A stretch of 64,000 nt of DNA from Clavibacter capsici (GCF_001280205.1 NZ_CP012573.1:682001-746000), one strand, 5' to 3'. Counted from the stretch's first letter, positions 1 through 8,389 are shown. Program-made: numbers and translations. Notes: a model not told the origin generated them from the sequence alone.

Positions 1-433
1 CGGTGGTGTCGTAGATCTGCGGCAGGACGACGCCCGCGTAGCGGACGTCGTCGATCCTGTCGTTGTAGCCGGAGTACGAGACGCACTCGTCGACGTCGTT
101 GTAGGCCAGCCCACCCGGCCTGACCGAGTAGCCCTGGACGCGGAAGGACCGGATGTTCTGCCCTCCGTGGGCGACCGGGATCCAGTGCGTCTGGAACACG
201 AACCGGAACAGCGGGCCGGGCCACTTGGGCGCCGGTCCGGGCTTGGCTCCCGGGATGGTGATCTAGGAGGCGTCGACGGGGGTGGACGCGGGCACCGCGG
301 CTGCCGGGGCAGCGGACGCCGGCGCGATGCCGAGGCCCAAGGTGGCGGAGAGCGCGATGGTGGCGGCGGCGGCGATGGTCCCCGCGCGACGGAGGCGACG
401 CGGGGATCGGGTCGAGGGCGTGGTGGATGGCAT
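1..433 (-). pseudogene. Secreted protein gene with in-frame amber stop, partial
   Basis: Reading leftward from an ATG at 433, the frame encodes a clear export signal: basic stretch SPRRLRRAG, an Ala-rich hydrophobic core and a likely cleavage site ASA-AP near residue 41. A TAG at 265-263 (codon 57) then stops it. The same frame stays open for the next 87 codons to the window edge and looks protein-like, with FRFVFQTHW, AYNDVDECVSYSGYNDR and YAGVVLPQIYD. Open frame on both sides of the stop argues for one secreted protein interrupted by a single substitution, by suppression, or by a base-call error. I do not recognise the family. The gene runs out of the window, so its full length is unknown. 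Confidence 0.6.
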
Positions 434-503
434 GGTGATGGTGCTCCGTTCTCGGCGAGCAGGAGGACCGAGTCGCTGCCGCCCTGGCCGCCCGGATGCT
501 ATT

Positions 504-513
504 TCCTATAGGA
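504..513. promoter_or_regulatory. Palindromic operator TCCTATAGGA, copy 1
   Basis: A perfect 10-bp palindrome lies 45 bp upstream of the ATG at 559. The embedded TATAGG (507-512) could be the -10 box, so a bound repressor would block transcription. The same decamer recurs at 12860-12869 before the dihydroxyacetone-kinase-type operon, which encodes an FCD GntR regulator. That regulator is the likely binder; this is inference. Confidence 0.55.
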
Positions 514-558
514 TCTGGATCCCGGGCATCCGGGACCCGACGACCGCGATGGAGCAGC

Positions 559-1536
559 ATGCCGGAGACACCCGCGACCCACCCCGCCCCGGCGTTCACG
601 GCCGCGGACTGGCCCATCGCCACCTGCCTGCACTCCTTCTCCACCGTCGGCCGCGACGGCACCGCCCTCCACGACGCGGACGCCGCCGTCTGGGACCGCA
701 TGTTCGCCGACATCGCCCGCGAGGGCTTCACCCTCGCCGAGCTCGCCGACAGCCACGTCCGCCCCGCCGACCTCGAGCCCTCCCGCCGCGACGAGCTCGT
801 CGCCATCGCCCGCGACCACGGCGTCGGCATCCCGTCGGTCCACCTGCAGCGGCAGAGCGTGATCATGCCGGGCCACGAGGAGCAGAACCTCGCCTACGCC
901 CACCGCACCATCGATGCGATCGCGGAGATGGGCATGGAGGTCTTCTCGACGGGCCTGCACCAGCCGTTCAGCGACGCGCAGCGGAAGGCGCTGTGGTTCT
1001 GGACGGCCGAGGGTCCGAAGGACCCCGACGATCCCGAGGTGTGGGACGCCGCCGTCACGCGCCTCCGCGAGCTCGGCCGGCACGCGGCGCAGCTGGGCCT
1101 GCGCATGGCGCTCGAGATGTACGAGGACACCTACCTCGGCACGGCCGACAGCGCCGTGCGGCTCGTGGAGGAGATCGGCCTCGACAACGTCGGCCTCAAC
1201 CCGGACGTCGCGAACCTCATCCGCCTGCACCGCCCGGTCGAGAGCTGGCGCGAGCTGTACGCGAGGACGCTGCCGTACGCCAACTACTGGCACGTGAAGA
1301 ACTACATGCGCGACGAGGCCGCCGACGGCAGCTGGGCGACCAGCGTGCCCACGACCATGCGGGCCGGCCTCATCGACTACCGGCAGGTGATCCGCGACGC
1401 GGTCGAGCTCGGCTTCGACGGGATCATCCTCACCGAGCAGTACGGCGGCGACAGCCTCGGCGTCTGCGCGGAGAACCGCGACTACATCCGCACGCTGCTT
1501 CCGCAGACGCGCGACGCAGAGGGAGAGGCACCATGA
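559..1536 (+). CDS. Sugar isomerase/decarboxylase-type TIM barrel (AP_endonuc_2)
   Basis: A 325-residue protein of the xylose-isomerase-like TIM-barrel superfamily, which includes sugar-phosphate isomerases, epimerases and 3-oxo-acid sugar decarboxylases. Likely metal-binding positions lie at the strand ends: ALEMYED, GLNPDVANL, YWHVKNY and ILTEQYGGD. The ATG at 559 is chosen because GGAG precedes it by 4 nt; an in-frame ATG at 496 lies upstream of the operator and would put it inside the coding region. The stop overlaps the next gene as ATGA, so the two are an operon. The operator at 504-513 links it to the tetrose-phosphate operon at 9008-12825. In D-apionate catabolism a TIM-barrel enzyme of this superfamily yields L-erythrulose; whether this protein does so is a hypothesis. 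Confidence 0.75.
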   Translation: MPETPATHPAPAFTAADWPIATCLHSFSTVGRDGTALHDADAAVWDRMFADIAREGFTLAELADSHVRPADLEPSRRDELVAIARDHGVGIPSVHLQRQSVIMPGHEEQNLAYAHRTIDAIAEMGMEVFSTGLHQPFSDAQRKALWFWTAEGPKDPDDPEVWDAAVTRLRELGRHAAQLGLRMALEMYEDTYLGTADSAVRLVEEIGLDNVGLNPDVANLIRLHRPVESWRELYARTLPYANYWHVKNYMRDEAADGSWATSVPTTMRAGLIDYRQVIRDAVELGFDGIILTEQYGGDSLGVCAENRDYIRTLLPQTRDAEGEAP

Positions 1537-2498
1537 CCGACCAGCACAGCACCGCACGCAGCATCGCCATCGTCGGATCCGGCTACATGGGCGGGGGCAT
1601 CGCGCAGGTGCTCGCCCTCGCGGGCGCGCAGGTGCGCATCGCCGACATCTCGGAGGAGATCGCCGTCGCGAACCACGCGCGCCTCATCGCCGAGGCGGAG
1701 CGGTTCGTCGCCGACGGGCTGTTCCCCGCCGACGCCGTGGAGCGGATCCGCGCGGCGGTGACGCCCGCCGCGTCCATCGAGGAGGCCGTCGAGGGCGCCG
1801 ACCTCATCGAGGAGGCGGTGCCGGAGAAGCTCGAGATCAAGCACGCGACGCTGCGGCGGATCTCGGCGGCGGCGCGCCCCGACGCGGTCATCGGATCCAA
1901 CACCTCGACGATCCTCATCTCCTCGCTCGCCGAGGCCGTCACGAACCCGGAGCGGTTCCTCGGCGTGCACTTCTCGAACCCGGCGCCCTTCATCCCGGGC
2001 GTCGAGCTGATCCCGCACGCGGGCACGGCGGAGTCGGCCATCGCCATGGTCGAGGGGATCGTCGCGGCCACCGGCAAGGAGACCGCGCGCGTGACGGACT
2101 CCACGGGCTTCGTGCTCAACCGCCTCCAGTACGCGCTCTTCCACGAGGCGACCCAGATCGTGGAGGAGGGCATCGCGACCCCCGAGGACATCGACACGAT
2201 CGTCCGCACGACCTTCGGCTTCCGCCTGCCGGTGTTCGGCCCGTTCGCGATCGCCGACATGGCCGGCCTCGACGTCTACGCCTTCTGCTACGCGTCGCTG
2301 CAGACCCGCTGGCCCGAGCGCTTCGCCACCCCGGCCTCGCTCCAGGCGCACGTGGACGCGGGCGAGTACGGCACGAAGACCGGATCCGGCTACCTCGACG
2401 TGCCCGCCGAGCGCACCGAGGCGCTCGTCGCGTATCGGAACAAGGCGTACGTGGCGATCAAGCAGCTGATGGACGACCTGGGCCCGGCGCCGATCTAG
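1533..2498 (+). CDS. 3-hydroxyacyl-CoA dehydrogenase-family NAD-dependent oxidoreductase
   Basis: This 321-residue protein has an N-terminal Rossmann fold (IAIVGSGYMGGGIAQ, residues about 10-25) and the 3HCDH signature in order: NTSTILISSLA, HFSNPAPFIPGVELI and DSTGFVLNRLQYALFHEA. The C-terminal helical domain contains FGPFAIADMAGLDV. The family oxidises 3-hydroxyacyl-CoA, but close relatives act on hydroxy acids such as gulonate or carnitine. No CoA-ligase or thiolase lies nearby, and it is translationally coupled (ATGA) to a sugar-type TIM barrel, so a hydroxy-acid or sugar-acid substrate is more likely than fatty acids. Substrate is not determined. Confidence 0.8.
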   Translation: MTDQHSTARSIAIVGSGYMGGGIAQVLALAGAQVRIADISEEIAVANHARLIAEAERFVADGLFPADAVERIRAAVTPAASIEEAVEGADLIEEAVPEKLEIKHATLRRISAAARPDAVIGSNTSTILISSLAEAVTNPERFLGVHFSNPAPFIPGVELIPHAGTAESAIAMVEGIVAATGKETARVTDSTGFVLNRLQYALFHEATQIVEEGIATPEDIDTIVRTTFGFRLPVFGPFAIADMAGLDVYAFCYASLQTRWPERFATPASLQAHVDAGEYGTKTGSGYLDVPAERTEALVAYRNKAYVAIKQLMDDLGPAPI

Positions 2499-2526
2499 GC
2501 GTCCCGGCACCACCGGCCGCGCCGCG

Positions 2527-2874
2527 TCAGGGCTGCGACGCGGCCGGGTAGTGGAACTCGACGCCGATGCCGCCGACGTCGCCCGACCAGACCACGTCCG
2601 ATCCGCGTCGCCGCAGCGGGTCGGTGAGGAGGTCGACGCCGTCCGCCAGGCCGATGTCGGCGATCCACGCCTCCACGATCTCGCGACGGCACTCGGCGGC
2701 GTACCCGTCGGCGCTGCCCGTGAAGTGCAGGTAGTCGCCCTCGCCGATGCCCCAGGCGAGCGGCAGCAGCCCGCGTCGGGCGCCCTCCTCGTTCCAGGCG
2801 ACGGCGACGATGAGCTCGACGTCGAGCCGCGTCAGCGACCGTCGGCCGAGGGAGGGCTCGTGACCTGCGGGCAT
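2527..2874 (-). CDS. Hypothetical protein, 115 residues
   Basis: This is a convergent neighbour of the dehydrogenase, with only 28 bp between stops. The protein starts MPAGHEPS and contains DVELIVAVAWNEEGARRG, GIGEGDYLHFTGSADGYAAE and GVEFHYPAASQ at its end. The ATG at 2874 is preferred because AGGGG lies just upstream on the minus strand; the frame is open further upstream, but that part has no gene-like composition. No signal peptide or membrane segment. I do not recognise the family. Confidence 0.55.
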   Translation of the reverse strand: MPAGHEPSLGRRSLTRLDVELIVAVAWNEEGARRGLLPLAWGIGEGDYLHFTGSADGYAAECRREIVEAWIADIGLADGVDLLTDPLRRRGSDVVWSGDVGGIGVEFHYPAASQP

Positions 2875-3590
2875 GGCATCCCCTGACTGGAGGCGCATCG
2901 GAGGGCGGGGCCCGTCTGCCGGACGGCGACGGGGTCGTTCGATGGGAACCCGGCGCGCGCACGGGGGATGGCGGTCATCGCGCGCCGGGTCCCGCTCCAC
3001 GCGGGCCGCTTCGGGTCAGCCGCACGGGAGATCTGGGGCATCAGCACCGCTCCGCATGTCGATGACGTGCACGCGGGGCGGGTCCCGTCGACGCGGTCCG
3101 GGCATCCGTGGATGCCGGGTGGCGGGGCGAGGCGTTCGTCGTGCGCATGCGGTCCGTCTTCCGAGGCGGCCGCACCGGCGGACGGCACGCGATGGCATGG
3201 CGTCGATCGATGCGGCATCTTCTCCCGGGGCCGTGTCGGAACCCGGGACAGGCTGGCCGGCGACTCGTGGTCGTCGGCTGGCCGTGCGCTGCGGGGACTG
3301 GGCAGTGGAGCTGTGCTGTTGTTCGAGATGAACGTATTACATGGAGCTGGAACGCGCCAGCGGCAGATCCGACGGATCTCGCGGACGGATCCCGAGCGGG
3401 ATCTCGCCCTCCTCCGATCGCGGTGATCCCGGGCATCGCGCCGGCCCGACGCGCCTCCCGTAGCACATCCGGGCGCCGCGCGCGATGGGGTCGGGTCCGC
3501 TCCGGCCCGGTGTACGGTCGTCAGCACACGGGCGGCACCTGGACCTCGCGCTTCCGTTCCCCGTCGACGGACGCCAGAGGATGCACCCCC
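2875..3590. other. 716-bp stretch with no recognised gene
   Basis: Open frames on both strands here encode arginine/proline/serine-rich strings without family motifs or sensible start sites, so I call no gene. A short stem GATCCC/GGGATC with a 4-nt loop lies at 3388-3403. TACGGT at 3512-3517 could be the -10 box of the GAF-ANTAR gene that begins at 3591. The length is unusual for this tightly packed window and could hold an untranslated RNA, but I see no structure strong enough to say so. Confidence 0.4.
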
Positions 3591-4328
3591 ATGCCCCCAC
3601 CATCAGCCATCGGATCCAGCCCGCCCATGCCCGAGCGCCGCCGCTACCTCGACGCGCTGCACGCCCTCCAGGAGGCGACCGCGAAGGACGCCGACCTGTG
3701 CTCCCCGTTCGTGCGGGCCCTCGGGATGACCGGCGCCGCGGTGTCCACCCTCGGCCCGCCGCTCGGCTCGGAGACCATCGGCGCCTCGGATCCCGGCGCC
3801 GCGCGCCTCGACGAGCTGCAGCTCGACCTCGGCGAGGGCCCCTGCTGGGAGGCGCTCGCGTCGCGCCGGCCCGTGCTCGAACCCGACGTCCAGGGGTCCG
3901 CGAGCACGTCGTGGCCGCTCGCCCGCCAGGCCATGCACGAGTCCGGGCTGGGCGCGGTCTTCGCGTTCCCCCTCGTCGTGGCCAGCGTCGACATCGGCGC
4001 CGTCGACCTCTACTCGGACACGCCCCGCCACCTCTCGACCCAGCAGATCGACGACGCGACGAACCTCTCCCGGGTCCTCGCCCGCCAGGTCCTCCGCCGC
4101 GCGCTCCTGTCCCTCACGGAGTCGGGGGAGGATGCTGGGGCGTGGGACGGGCAGTACTCCCGCCGGGAGCTGCACCAGGCGACGGGGATGGTCATCGCGC
4201 AGATGGGACTCTCCGCCGCGGATGCCCTGCTGGTCCTGCGCGGACACGCGTTCGCCACGAACAGGCCCGTCCGCGACGTCGCGAACGACGTCGTCGAGCG
4301 GCGACTCGACTTCACACCCGCCCGCTGA
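3591..4328 (+). CDS. GAF-ANTAR domain regulator
   Basis: A 245-residue cytoplasmic protein. A GAF-type sensor domain spans about residues 20-155 (GEGPCWEAL, FAFPLVVASVDIGAVDLY). A C-terminal ANTAR RNA-binding domain spans about 175-240 (RRELHQATGMVIAQMGLSAA, ALLVLRGHAFATNRPV). ANTAR proteins act on nascent RNA stem-loops to prevent termination, and GAF domains bind small ligands. Ligand and target RNA are unknown. Start 3591 has AGAGG 10 nt upstream. The next gene, 37 bp downstream, is a second GAF-ANTAR protein, so the two probably form an operon from a tandem duplication. Confidence 0.85.
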   Translation: MPPPSAIGSSPPMPERRRYLDALHALQEATAKDADLCSPFVRALGMTGAAVSTLGPPLGSETIGASDPGAARLDELQLDLGEGPCWEALASRRPVLEPDVQGSASTSWPLARQAMHESGLGAVFAFPLVVASVDIGAVDLYSDTPRHLSTQQIDDATNLSRVLARQVLRRALLSLTESGEDAGAWDGQYSRRELHQATGMVIAQMGLSAADALLVLRGHAFATNRPVRDVANDVVERRLDFTPAR

Positions 4329-4365
4329 CCACCGTCCGCCCGGACCAGAGGACCGAGGAACACCC

Positions 4366-5106
4366 ATGACGAACACCCGAGAGGAGCTCCTCGTGCGTGC
4401 CTTCGTCACGCTCGCGGACTCCATGGTCACCGACTACGACATGATCGACCTGCTCCAGACGCTCGTCGACCAGGCCACCGACCTCTTCGACGCCGCGGCG
4501 TCCGGGATCATCCTGGGGCCGGACGCCGAGCACCTCGAGGTGGTGGTCTCCACGAGCGAGAGGAGCCGCTTCGTCGGGCTCATGCAGCTGCGCGCCGGTG
4601 AGGGGCCGTGCGTCGAGGCCGTCACGACCGGCCGCGTCGTGTCCGTGGCGGACACCGCCGAGATCGCCGACAGGTGGCCGGCGTTCGCGGAGGCCGCCGC
4701 CGGCGAGGGGTACGTCTCCGTGCACGCGATCCCGCTGCGGCTCCGCGGGCAGATGCTCGGCTCGCTCAACCTCTTCCGCAACCACGAGGGCGCGCTCAAC
4801 GAGGCGGACGCCATCGCCGCGCAGGCCCTGGCGGACGTGGCGACCATCAGCGTGCTGCAGGAGCGCAGCATCCGCGACAGCAACATGGTGCGCGACCAGC
4901 TCCACCGGGCCCTGGACAGCCGCGTGGTCATCGAGCAGGCGAAGGGCATCATCGCGCAGCTGCGCGGCGTCGACATGGACGAGGCGTTCCAGATGCTCCG
5001 GAGCCACGCGCGCGAGCGCCGCGTCACGCTCGCCGTCGTCTCGGCCGAGGTCGTGGAGGGCCGCGACACGAGCTCCCTCGTGCGGTCCACCGCCGCGCGC
5101 CGCTAG
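4366..5106 (+). CDS. GAF-ANTAR domain regulator
   Basis: This 246-residue paralogue of the gene just upstream has a GAF domain at about residues 10-165 (GEGPCVEAVTTGRVVSV, HAIPLRLRGQMLGSLNLF). The ANTAR domain at about 176-235 is the better conserved of the two (SRVVIEQAKGIIAQLRGVDM, EAFQMLRSHARERRV). The GAGGAA upstream of the ATG supports the start. It would act as a ligand-controlled antiterminator together with, or in parallel to, its neighbour. The last codons overlap the end of the convergent small gene below by a few bases. Confidence 0.88.
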   Translation: MTNTREELLVRAFVTLADSMVTDYDMIDLLQTLVDQATDLFDAAASGIILGPDAEHLEVVVSTSERSRFVGLMQLRAGEGPCVEAVTTGRVVSVADTAEIADRWPAFAEAAAGEGYVSVHAIPLRLRGQMLGSLNLFRNHEGALNEADAIAAQALADVATISVLQERSIRDSNMVRDQLHRALDSRVVIEQAKGIIAQLRGVDMDEAFQMLRSHARERRVTLAVVSAEVVEGRDTSSLVRSTAARR

Positions 5107-5338
5107 GCCGTCCGGGCGATCAGCCGCCGGAGGAGCGCGCGATCCTCCGGCGTCGTGCCGCTCCGCTCGCGCACCTCGTCCGCGATCTCGACGAGGCGCG
5201 GGAGGTGGGCTCGGCCCCGCAGTAGGTCACGCCGAGCGGCTCGAGCAGCCGCTCGTGCAGGGCGACGAGGGCGCGTCTGCCGAGCGCGGAGGCGTCGCGC
5301 CGCGACGGCGCCGAGGGCGTGCGCGCCGGGACGCTCAC
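5103..5338 (-). pseudogene. Small conserved-type gene, frameshifted at a C run
   Basis: The frame begins at a GTG (5338) overlapping the stop of the DUF7882 gene (GTGA) and reads SALGRRALVALHERLLEPLG. It then loses sense after GVTYCGAEP. The neighbouring frame continues with gene-like sequence, HLPRLVEIADEVRERSG then TPEDRALLRRLIARTA, and stops at 5103. Adding one C to the run at 5215-5218 joins both parts into a single 78-residue protein (GVTYCGGRAHLPRLV). It is therefore either a recent frameshift or a homopolymer base-call error. Function is unknown; the coupling to the DUF7882 gene suggests they work together. Confidence 0.6.
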
Positions 5339-5667
5339 GACCGGGCTCCGCCCGCGACGGCGAACCCCTCGGACGCGGGCTCGTGGACGAGGTGCAGGCC
5401 GGCGGACGTGTTCGCCGTGGCGACCAGCAGCTCCACCCACCGCGGGTTCAGGGCGGGCTTCCGGTTGCCGGAGAACCGGAAGCGGAGCGGCAGCTCGGGG
5501 GCGAGCCAGACGGAGCTGCGGCCGCTGCCATCGGCGCGGTCCTCGACCCAGGAGAAGGGGAAGCTCTCCTTGCGCCGGAGCTTGGTGAAGATCACCACCT
5601 GCAGGTGCGCGAGCGGCCGGTCGTCGATGTCGATGTGCGTCGCGGTGTCGTAGATCAGCTGTCCCAT
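5335..5667 (-). CDS. DUF7882 family small protein
   Basis: This 110-residue cytoplasmic protein begins MGQLIYDTATHIDIDDRPL and continues AHLQVVIFTKLRRKESFPFS. That pattern is typical of the small Microbacteriaceae DUF7882 proteins, often mislabelled as ATP-dependent DNA ligase although no ligase motif is present. The middle part carries SSVWLAPELPLRFRFSG and NPRWVELLVATANTSAGL. GGGAGCTCC precedes the ATG. Its function is unknown. It is the first gene of a minus-strand pair with the frameshifted small gene at 5103-5338 and is divergent from the gene at 5909. Confidence 0.75.
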   Translation of the reverse strand: MGQLIYDTATHIDIDDRPLAHLQVVIFTKLRRKESFPFSWVEDRADGSGRSSVWLAPELPLRFRFSGNRKPALNPRWVELLVATANTSAGLHLVHEPASEGFAVAGGARS

Positions 5668-5896
5668 GGTGGAGCTCCCTCGTGCGTCGGATGCGGCGGG
5701 TCGCCCCGCCGGGTGATCGTCGGATCGCGATGCGGTGCGGGAGGCGGACCCCGGGCGGACGCATGCAGCGGTCGAACGGCTCGGGGATCTGGGAGCTCAT
5801 TACGAGTCTATGGGAGGCGATCCGAGATGGCGACCCCGCGCCCACGACCCTCGACGGCCCGTTGTCAATGCCACCCCCGGGATCCGTCGGCGCGCC

Positions 5897-5909
5897 TACG
5901 TTCAGGGGA
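5897..5909 (+). promoter_or_regulatory. Leaderless promoter -10 box TACGTT
   Basis: TACGTT at 5897-5902 is followed by exactly six bases and then the ATG at 5909. Transcription would start at or next to the A of ATG, giving a leaderless mRNA. No separate ribosome-binding site with usable spacing is present. The remaining 5668-5896 stretch between the divergent genes shows nothing else I can name. Confidence 0.5.
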
Positions 5910-6196
5910 TGAAGCATGTGACGTACGCGGAGAAGACCCTGCTGGTGGGCGACGAGATGGCGGACGTCATGATGGAGTGGTCGGCCGCGTTGGCGAGCGA
6001 CGGCGACGACGTCCTCGCCACGTTCCAGATCGGCGTCGGCTCGCCGGTCATGGTCGAGACGAGCTCGACGACCCTGCCGGAGCCCGACAACTCCGAGGTG
6101 GTCGATCGGCTGCGCGCGCTCCTCGAGCGCCGGGCGACGCCGCGCTCCATCGTCACGGAGGCCCCGCGGAGCGATCCCGACGACCTCCTGGAGTGA
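5909..6196 (+). CDS. Hypothetical protein, 95 residues
   Basis: The protein begins MKHVTYAEKTLLVGDEMADV and continues with MMEWSAALAS and FQIGVGSPVMVETSSTTLPE, ending in an acidic tail. It is cytoplasmic, with no membrane segment. The start at 5909 is chosen because the promoter box is placed for a leaderless mRNA; the upstream in-frame ATG at 5735 would add a stretch with no gene-like character. It lies beside a DUF7882 gene, a common setting in this family of bacteria. Function unknown. Confidence 0.65.
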   Translation: MKHVTYAEKTLLVGDEMADVMMEWSAALASDGDDVLATFQIGVGSPVMVETSSTTLPEPDNSEVVDRLRALLERRATPRSIVTEAPRSDPDDLLE

Positions 6197-6212
6197 CGCG
6201 GGAACCTGGCCG

Positions 6213-6971
6213 TCAGTCGTCGACGAGCGAGGCGGCGAACGCGAGGACGTGCCGGGCCACCTCGGTCGGGTGCGAGTGCGGGACGTTGTGCGCGGCGCCC
6301 GCCACCTCGACCGTCCTCCCGTCGGCGACGAGACGGGCCAGCTCGGCGTCCCAGCGGGCCGGGGCGACGGGATCCCCGGACCCGCGGAGCACGAGGAGCG
6401 GAGCGGTGACCGCGGGGAGGCGCTCGGCGGTCGGGTAGCGGAGCATGGAGCGGACGCCCGCCGCGAAGGACAGCAGCCCGCCCCGGACGTAGTCGCGTGC
6501 CACCATGGCGCCCGTCACCGGGGGCTCGAGCACCATGTCGAGCAGGAGCCGGCGCGCCTGGCCGACCGCGCTCGCCGCGTGCGTGTCGACCACCGGTCCG
6601 ATCAGCACGACGCCGCGGACGAGGTCCGGCCGCAGGCGCGCGACCTCGATCGCGACCTGCGCGCCCAGGGAGTGGCCGAGGACCACCAGGCTGCGCGGGC
6701 GGATGCCGCCCCGGTCGAGGGCGGGCAGCAGCGCCTCGGCCATCTCCTCCACGCTGACGCGGCGCCGCGCCCCCGGTGCGCGGCCGAAGCCGGGCAGGTC
6801 GGGAGCGAGCACCGTGCCGTGGTCGACGAGCGCGCGGGCGAGGCGGCTGAACGCGAGGTGCGACAGCCCGACCCCGTGGATGAGGAGGAACGTCGGCCGC
6901 GCCGGACCCGACGGGTCGGGCCGCCGGAGCGCGGCGGCAGGGGCGCCCGCCCGCGCCGAGGACCAGGCCAC
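6213..6971 (-). CDS. Alpha/beta hydrolase
   Basis: A cytoplasmic alpha/beta-hydrolase fold protein. The oxyanion region is LLIHGVGLSH, the nucleophile elbow VVLGHSLGAQVA, the acid residue probably in LRGSGDPVAP and the histidine in GAAHNVPHSHP, so the triad looks complete. Substrate is unknown. A conventional GTG start at 6971 gives 252 residues but has no ribosome-binding site. A good GGAGG (7038-7034) sits 5 nt before an in-frame ATC at 7028, which would give 271 residues, so the real start is open. It follows the desaturase in the same direction, so lipid-related work is possible but unproven. Confidence 0.75.
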   Translation of the reverse strand: MAWSSARAGAPAAALRRPDPSGPARPTFLLIHGVGLSHLAFSRLARALVDHGTVLAPDLPGFGRAPGARRRVSVEEMAEALLPALDRGGIRPRSLVVLGHSLGAQVAIEVARLRPDLVRGVVLIGPVVDTHAASAVGQARRLLLDMVLEPPVTGAMVARDYVRGGLLSFAAGVRSMLRYPTAERLPAVTAPLLVLRGSGDPVAPARWDAELARLVADGRTVEVAGAAHNVPHSHPTEVARHVLAFAASLVDD

Positions 6972-7054
6972 CCGGGGCGGGGCGGACGGTCGGCCGTCGG
7001 CGCGCGGCGGCAGGGGCGTCGGGGCGATGGGGACCTCCGGAGGGGGCGGTGGGA

Positions 7055-8152
7055 TCAGCGGCCGAAGGCGGCGGATGCGGGGCAGTCGAACGGGTCGCCG
7101 CCGGCGGAGAGGCCCACGCGGTTGAGGTAGGCGATGACGATGCCGTAGGAGGCCAGCAGCGTGGTCTCGGTGTACGGGATGTCGTGGGTCGCGCAGTACT
7201 CCTTGGCGATGACCTGGGCCCTCTTGAGGGCGGGCCGGGGCATGTTGGGGAAGAGGTGGTGCTCGATCTGGTAGTTGAGGCCGCCCATGTAGATGTCGGT
7301 GAGCCAGGTGCTCCTGATGTTCCGCGACGTGAGGACCTGGCGGCGGAGGAAGTCGACCTTGGAGTCCTTCGGCAGGACGGGCATGCCCTTGTGGTTCGGG
7401 GCGAACGAGGCGCCCATGTACACGCCGAAGACCGCCAGCTGGACGCCGACGAAGGCGAAGGCCATGCCGAGGGGCAGGAAGAAGAAGACGACCGCGAGGT
7501 AGGCGATGATCCGCGTGGAGAGCATCGAGATCTCGAGCCAGCGCTTGTCGACCTTGCCACGACCGAACACCGTGCGGAGCGACGTCACGTGCAGGTTCAG
7601 CCCCTCCAGGGTCAGCAGCGGGAAGAACAGCCAGCCCTGGCGGCGGATGACCGCACCGGCGAGGCCGCGCGCACCCCGCGCGTCCTCCGCGCGGAAGACG
7701 AGCACGCCGGGGGCGATGTCCGGGTCCTTCGCGACCACGTTCGGGTTCGCGTGGTGGCGGGAGTGCTTGGTCATCCACCAGGAGTAGCTGATCCCGACGA
7801 AGAGGTTCGCGAGCGTGCGGCCCGCGATGTCGTTCGCCCGGCCGGAGGTGAAGACCTGGCGGTGCGAGGCCTCGTGGGCGAGGAAGGCGAACTGCGTGAA
7901 CACGATGCCGAGTCCCGCGGCGACGAGCAGCTGGAACCAGGAGTCGCCGAGCAGCACGAAGCCGACCACCGCGCCGCCGAGCGCCGCGACGGTGGCGGCG
8001 AACATCACGGCGTAGAAGCCGACGCGGCGCCGGAGCAGCCCGGCCTCGCGGATCACCCGCAGGAGGCCCGAGTACTCGGAGGTGGGGGCGGCGCCGCCGC
8101 CGCGCCCGGGGCGGGTCAGCACGATGCGGGGTGCTGCGGAGGTGTCGGTCAT
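7055..8152 (-). CDS. Membrane fatty acid desaturase
   Basis: This is a 365-residue integral membrane di-iron desaturase. All three histidine boxes are present: HEASH (about 93-97), HSRHH (130-134) and QIEHH (295-299). The glutamine-led third box is typical of front-end and acyl-lipid desaturases. Hydrophobic segments lie around residues 44-90 and 212-250. It inserts a double bond into acyl chains of membrane lipids, using electrons from ferredoxin or cytochrome-type partners that are not in the window. ATG 8152 is preceded by AGGGAACGAG. The divergent control region with repeated TTAGCGCAC suggests regulated expression. Confidence 0.88.
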   Translation of the reverse strand: MTDTSAAPRIVLTRPGRGGGAAPTSEYSGLLRVIREAGLLRRRVGFYAVMFAATVAALGGAVVGFVLLGDSWFQLLVAAGLGIVFTQFAFLAHEASHRQVFTSGRANDIAGRTLANLFVGISYSWWMTKHSRHHANPNVVAKDPDIAPGVLVFRAEDARGARGLAGAVIRRQGWLFFPLLTLEGLNLHVTSLRTVFGRGKVDKRWLEISMLSTRIIAYLAVVFFFLPLGMAFAFVGVQLAVFGVYMGASFAPNHKGMPVLPKDSKVDFLRRQVLTSRNIRSTWLTDIYMGGLNYQIEHHLFPNMPRPALKRAQVIAKEYCATHDIPYTETTLLASYGIVIAYLNRVGLSAGGDPFDCPASAAFGR

Positions 8153-8389
8153 GATGTGCTCGTTCCCTGGCCAGGTGGAGCGGATCGCCGAGGCGTCCCG
8201 CTGGATGTCACGTCGTGGATGGGCGACGCGTGCGGCCGAGGTCCGGGGCAACACCTCGAGCCTGGCACCGAACCCGGGCGGCTGCGCACAGGTCGCACGC
8301 AGGCGCAGGCGCAGGCGGAGGCTCCCGCGTCGCGCCTCCCGCGCCCGCGGACCGACTCCTCGTCGCCGGAGTCAACCCCCACGGCATAT

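Noticed and set aside
3388-3403. GATCCC/GGGATC hairpin as a terminator or regulatory RNA element
   Set aside because: Only six base pairs, and built from the GGATCC-type words that are common throughout the window.
2873-3466. Several open frames on both strands in the empty stretch before the GAF-ANTAR genes
   Set aside because: No family motifs, no sensible start signals, and Arg/Ser/Pro-rich composition typical of chance frames here.
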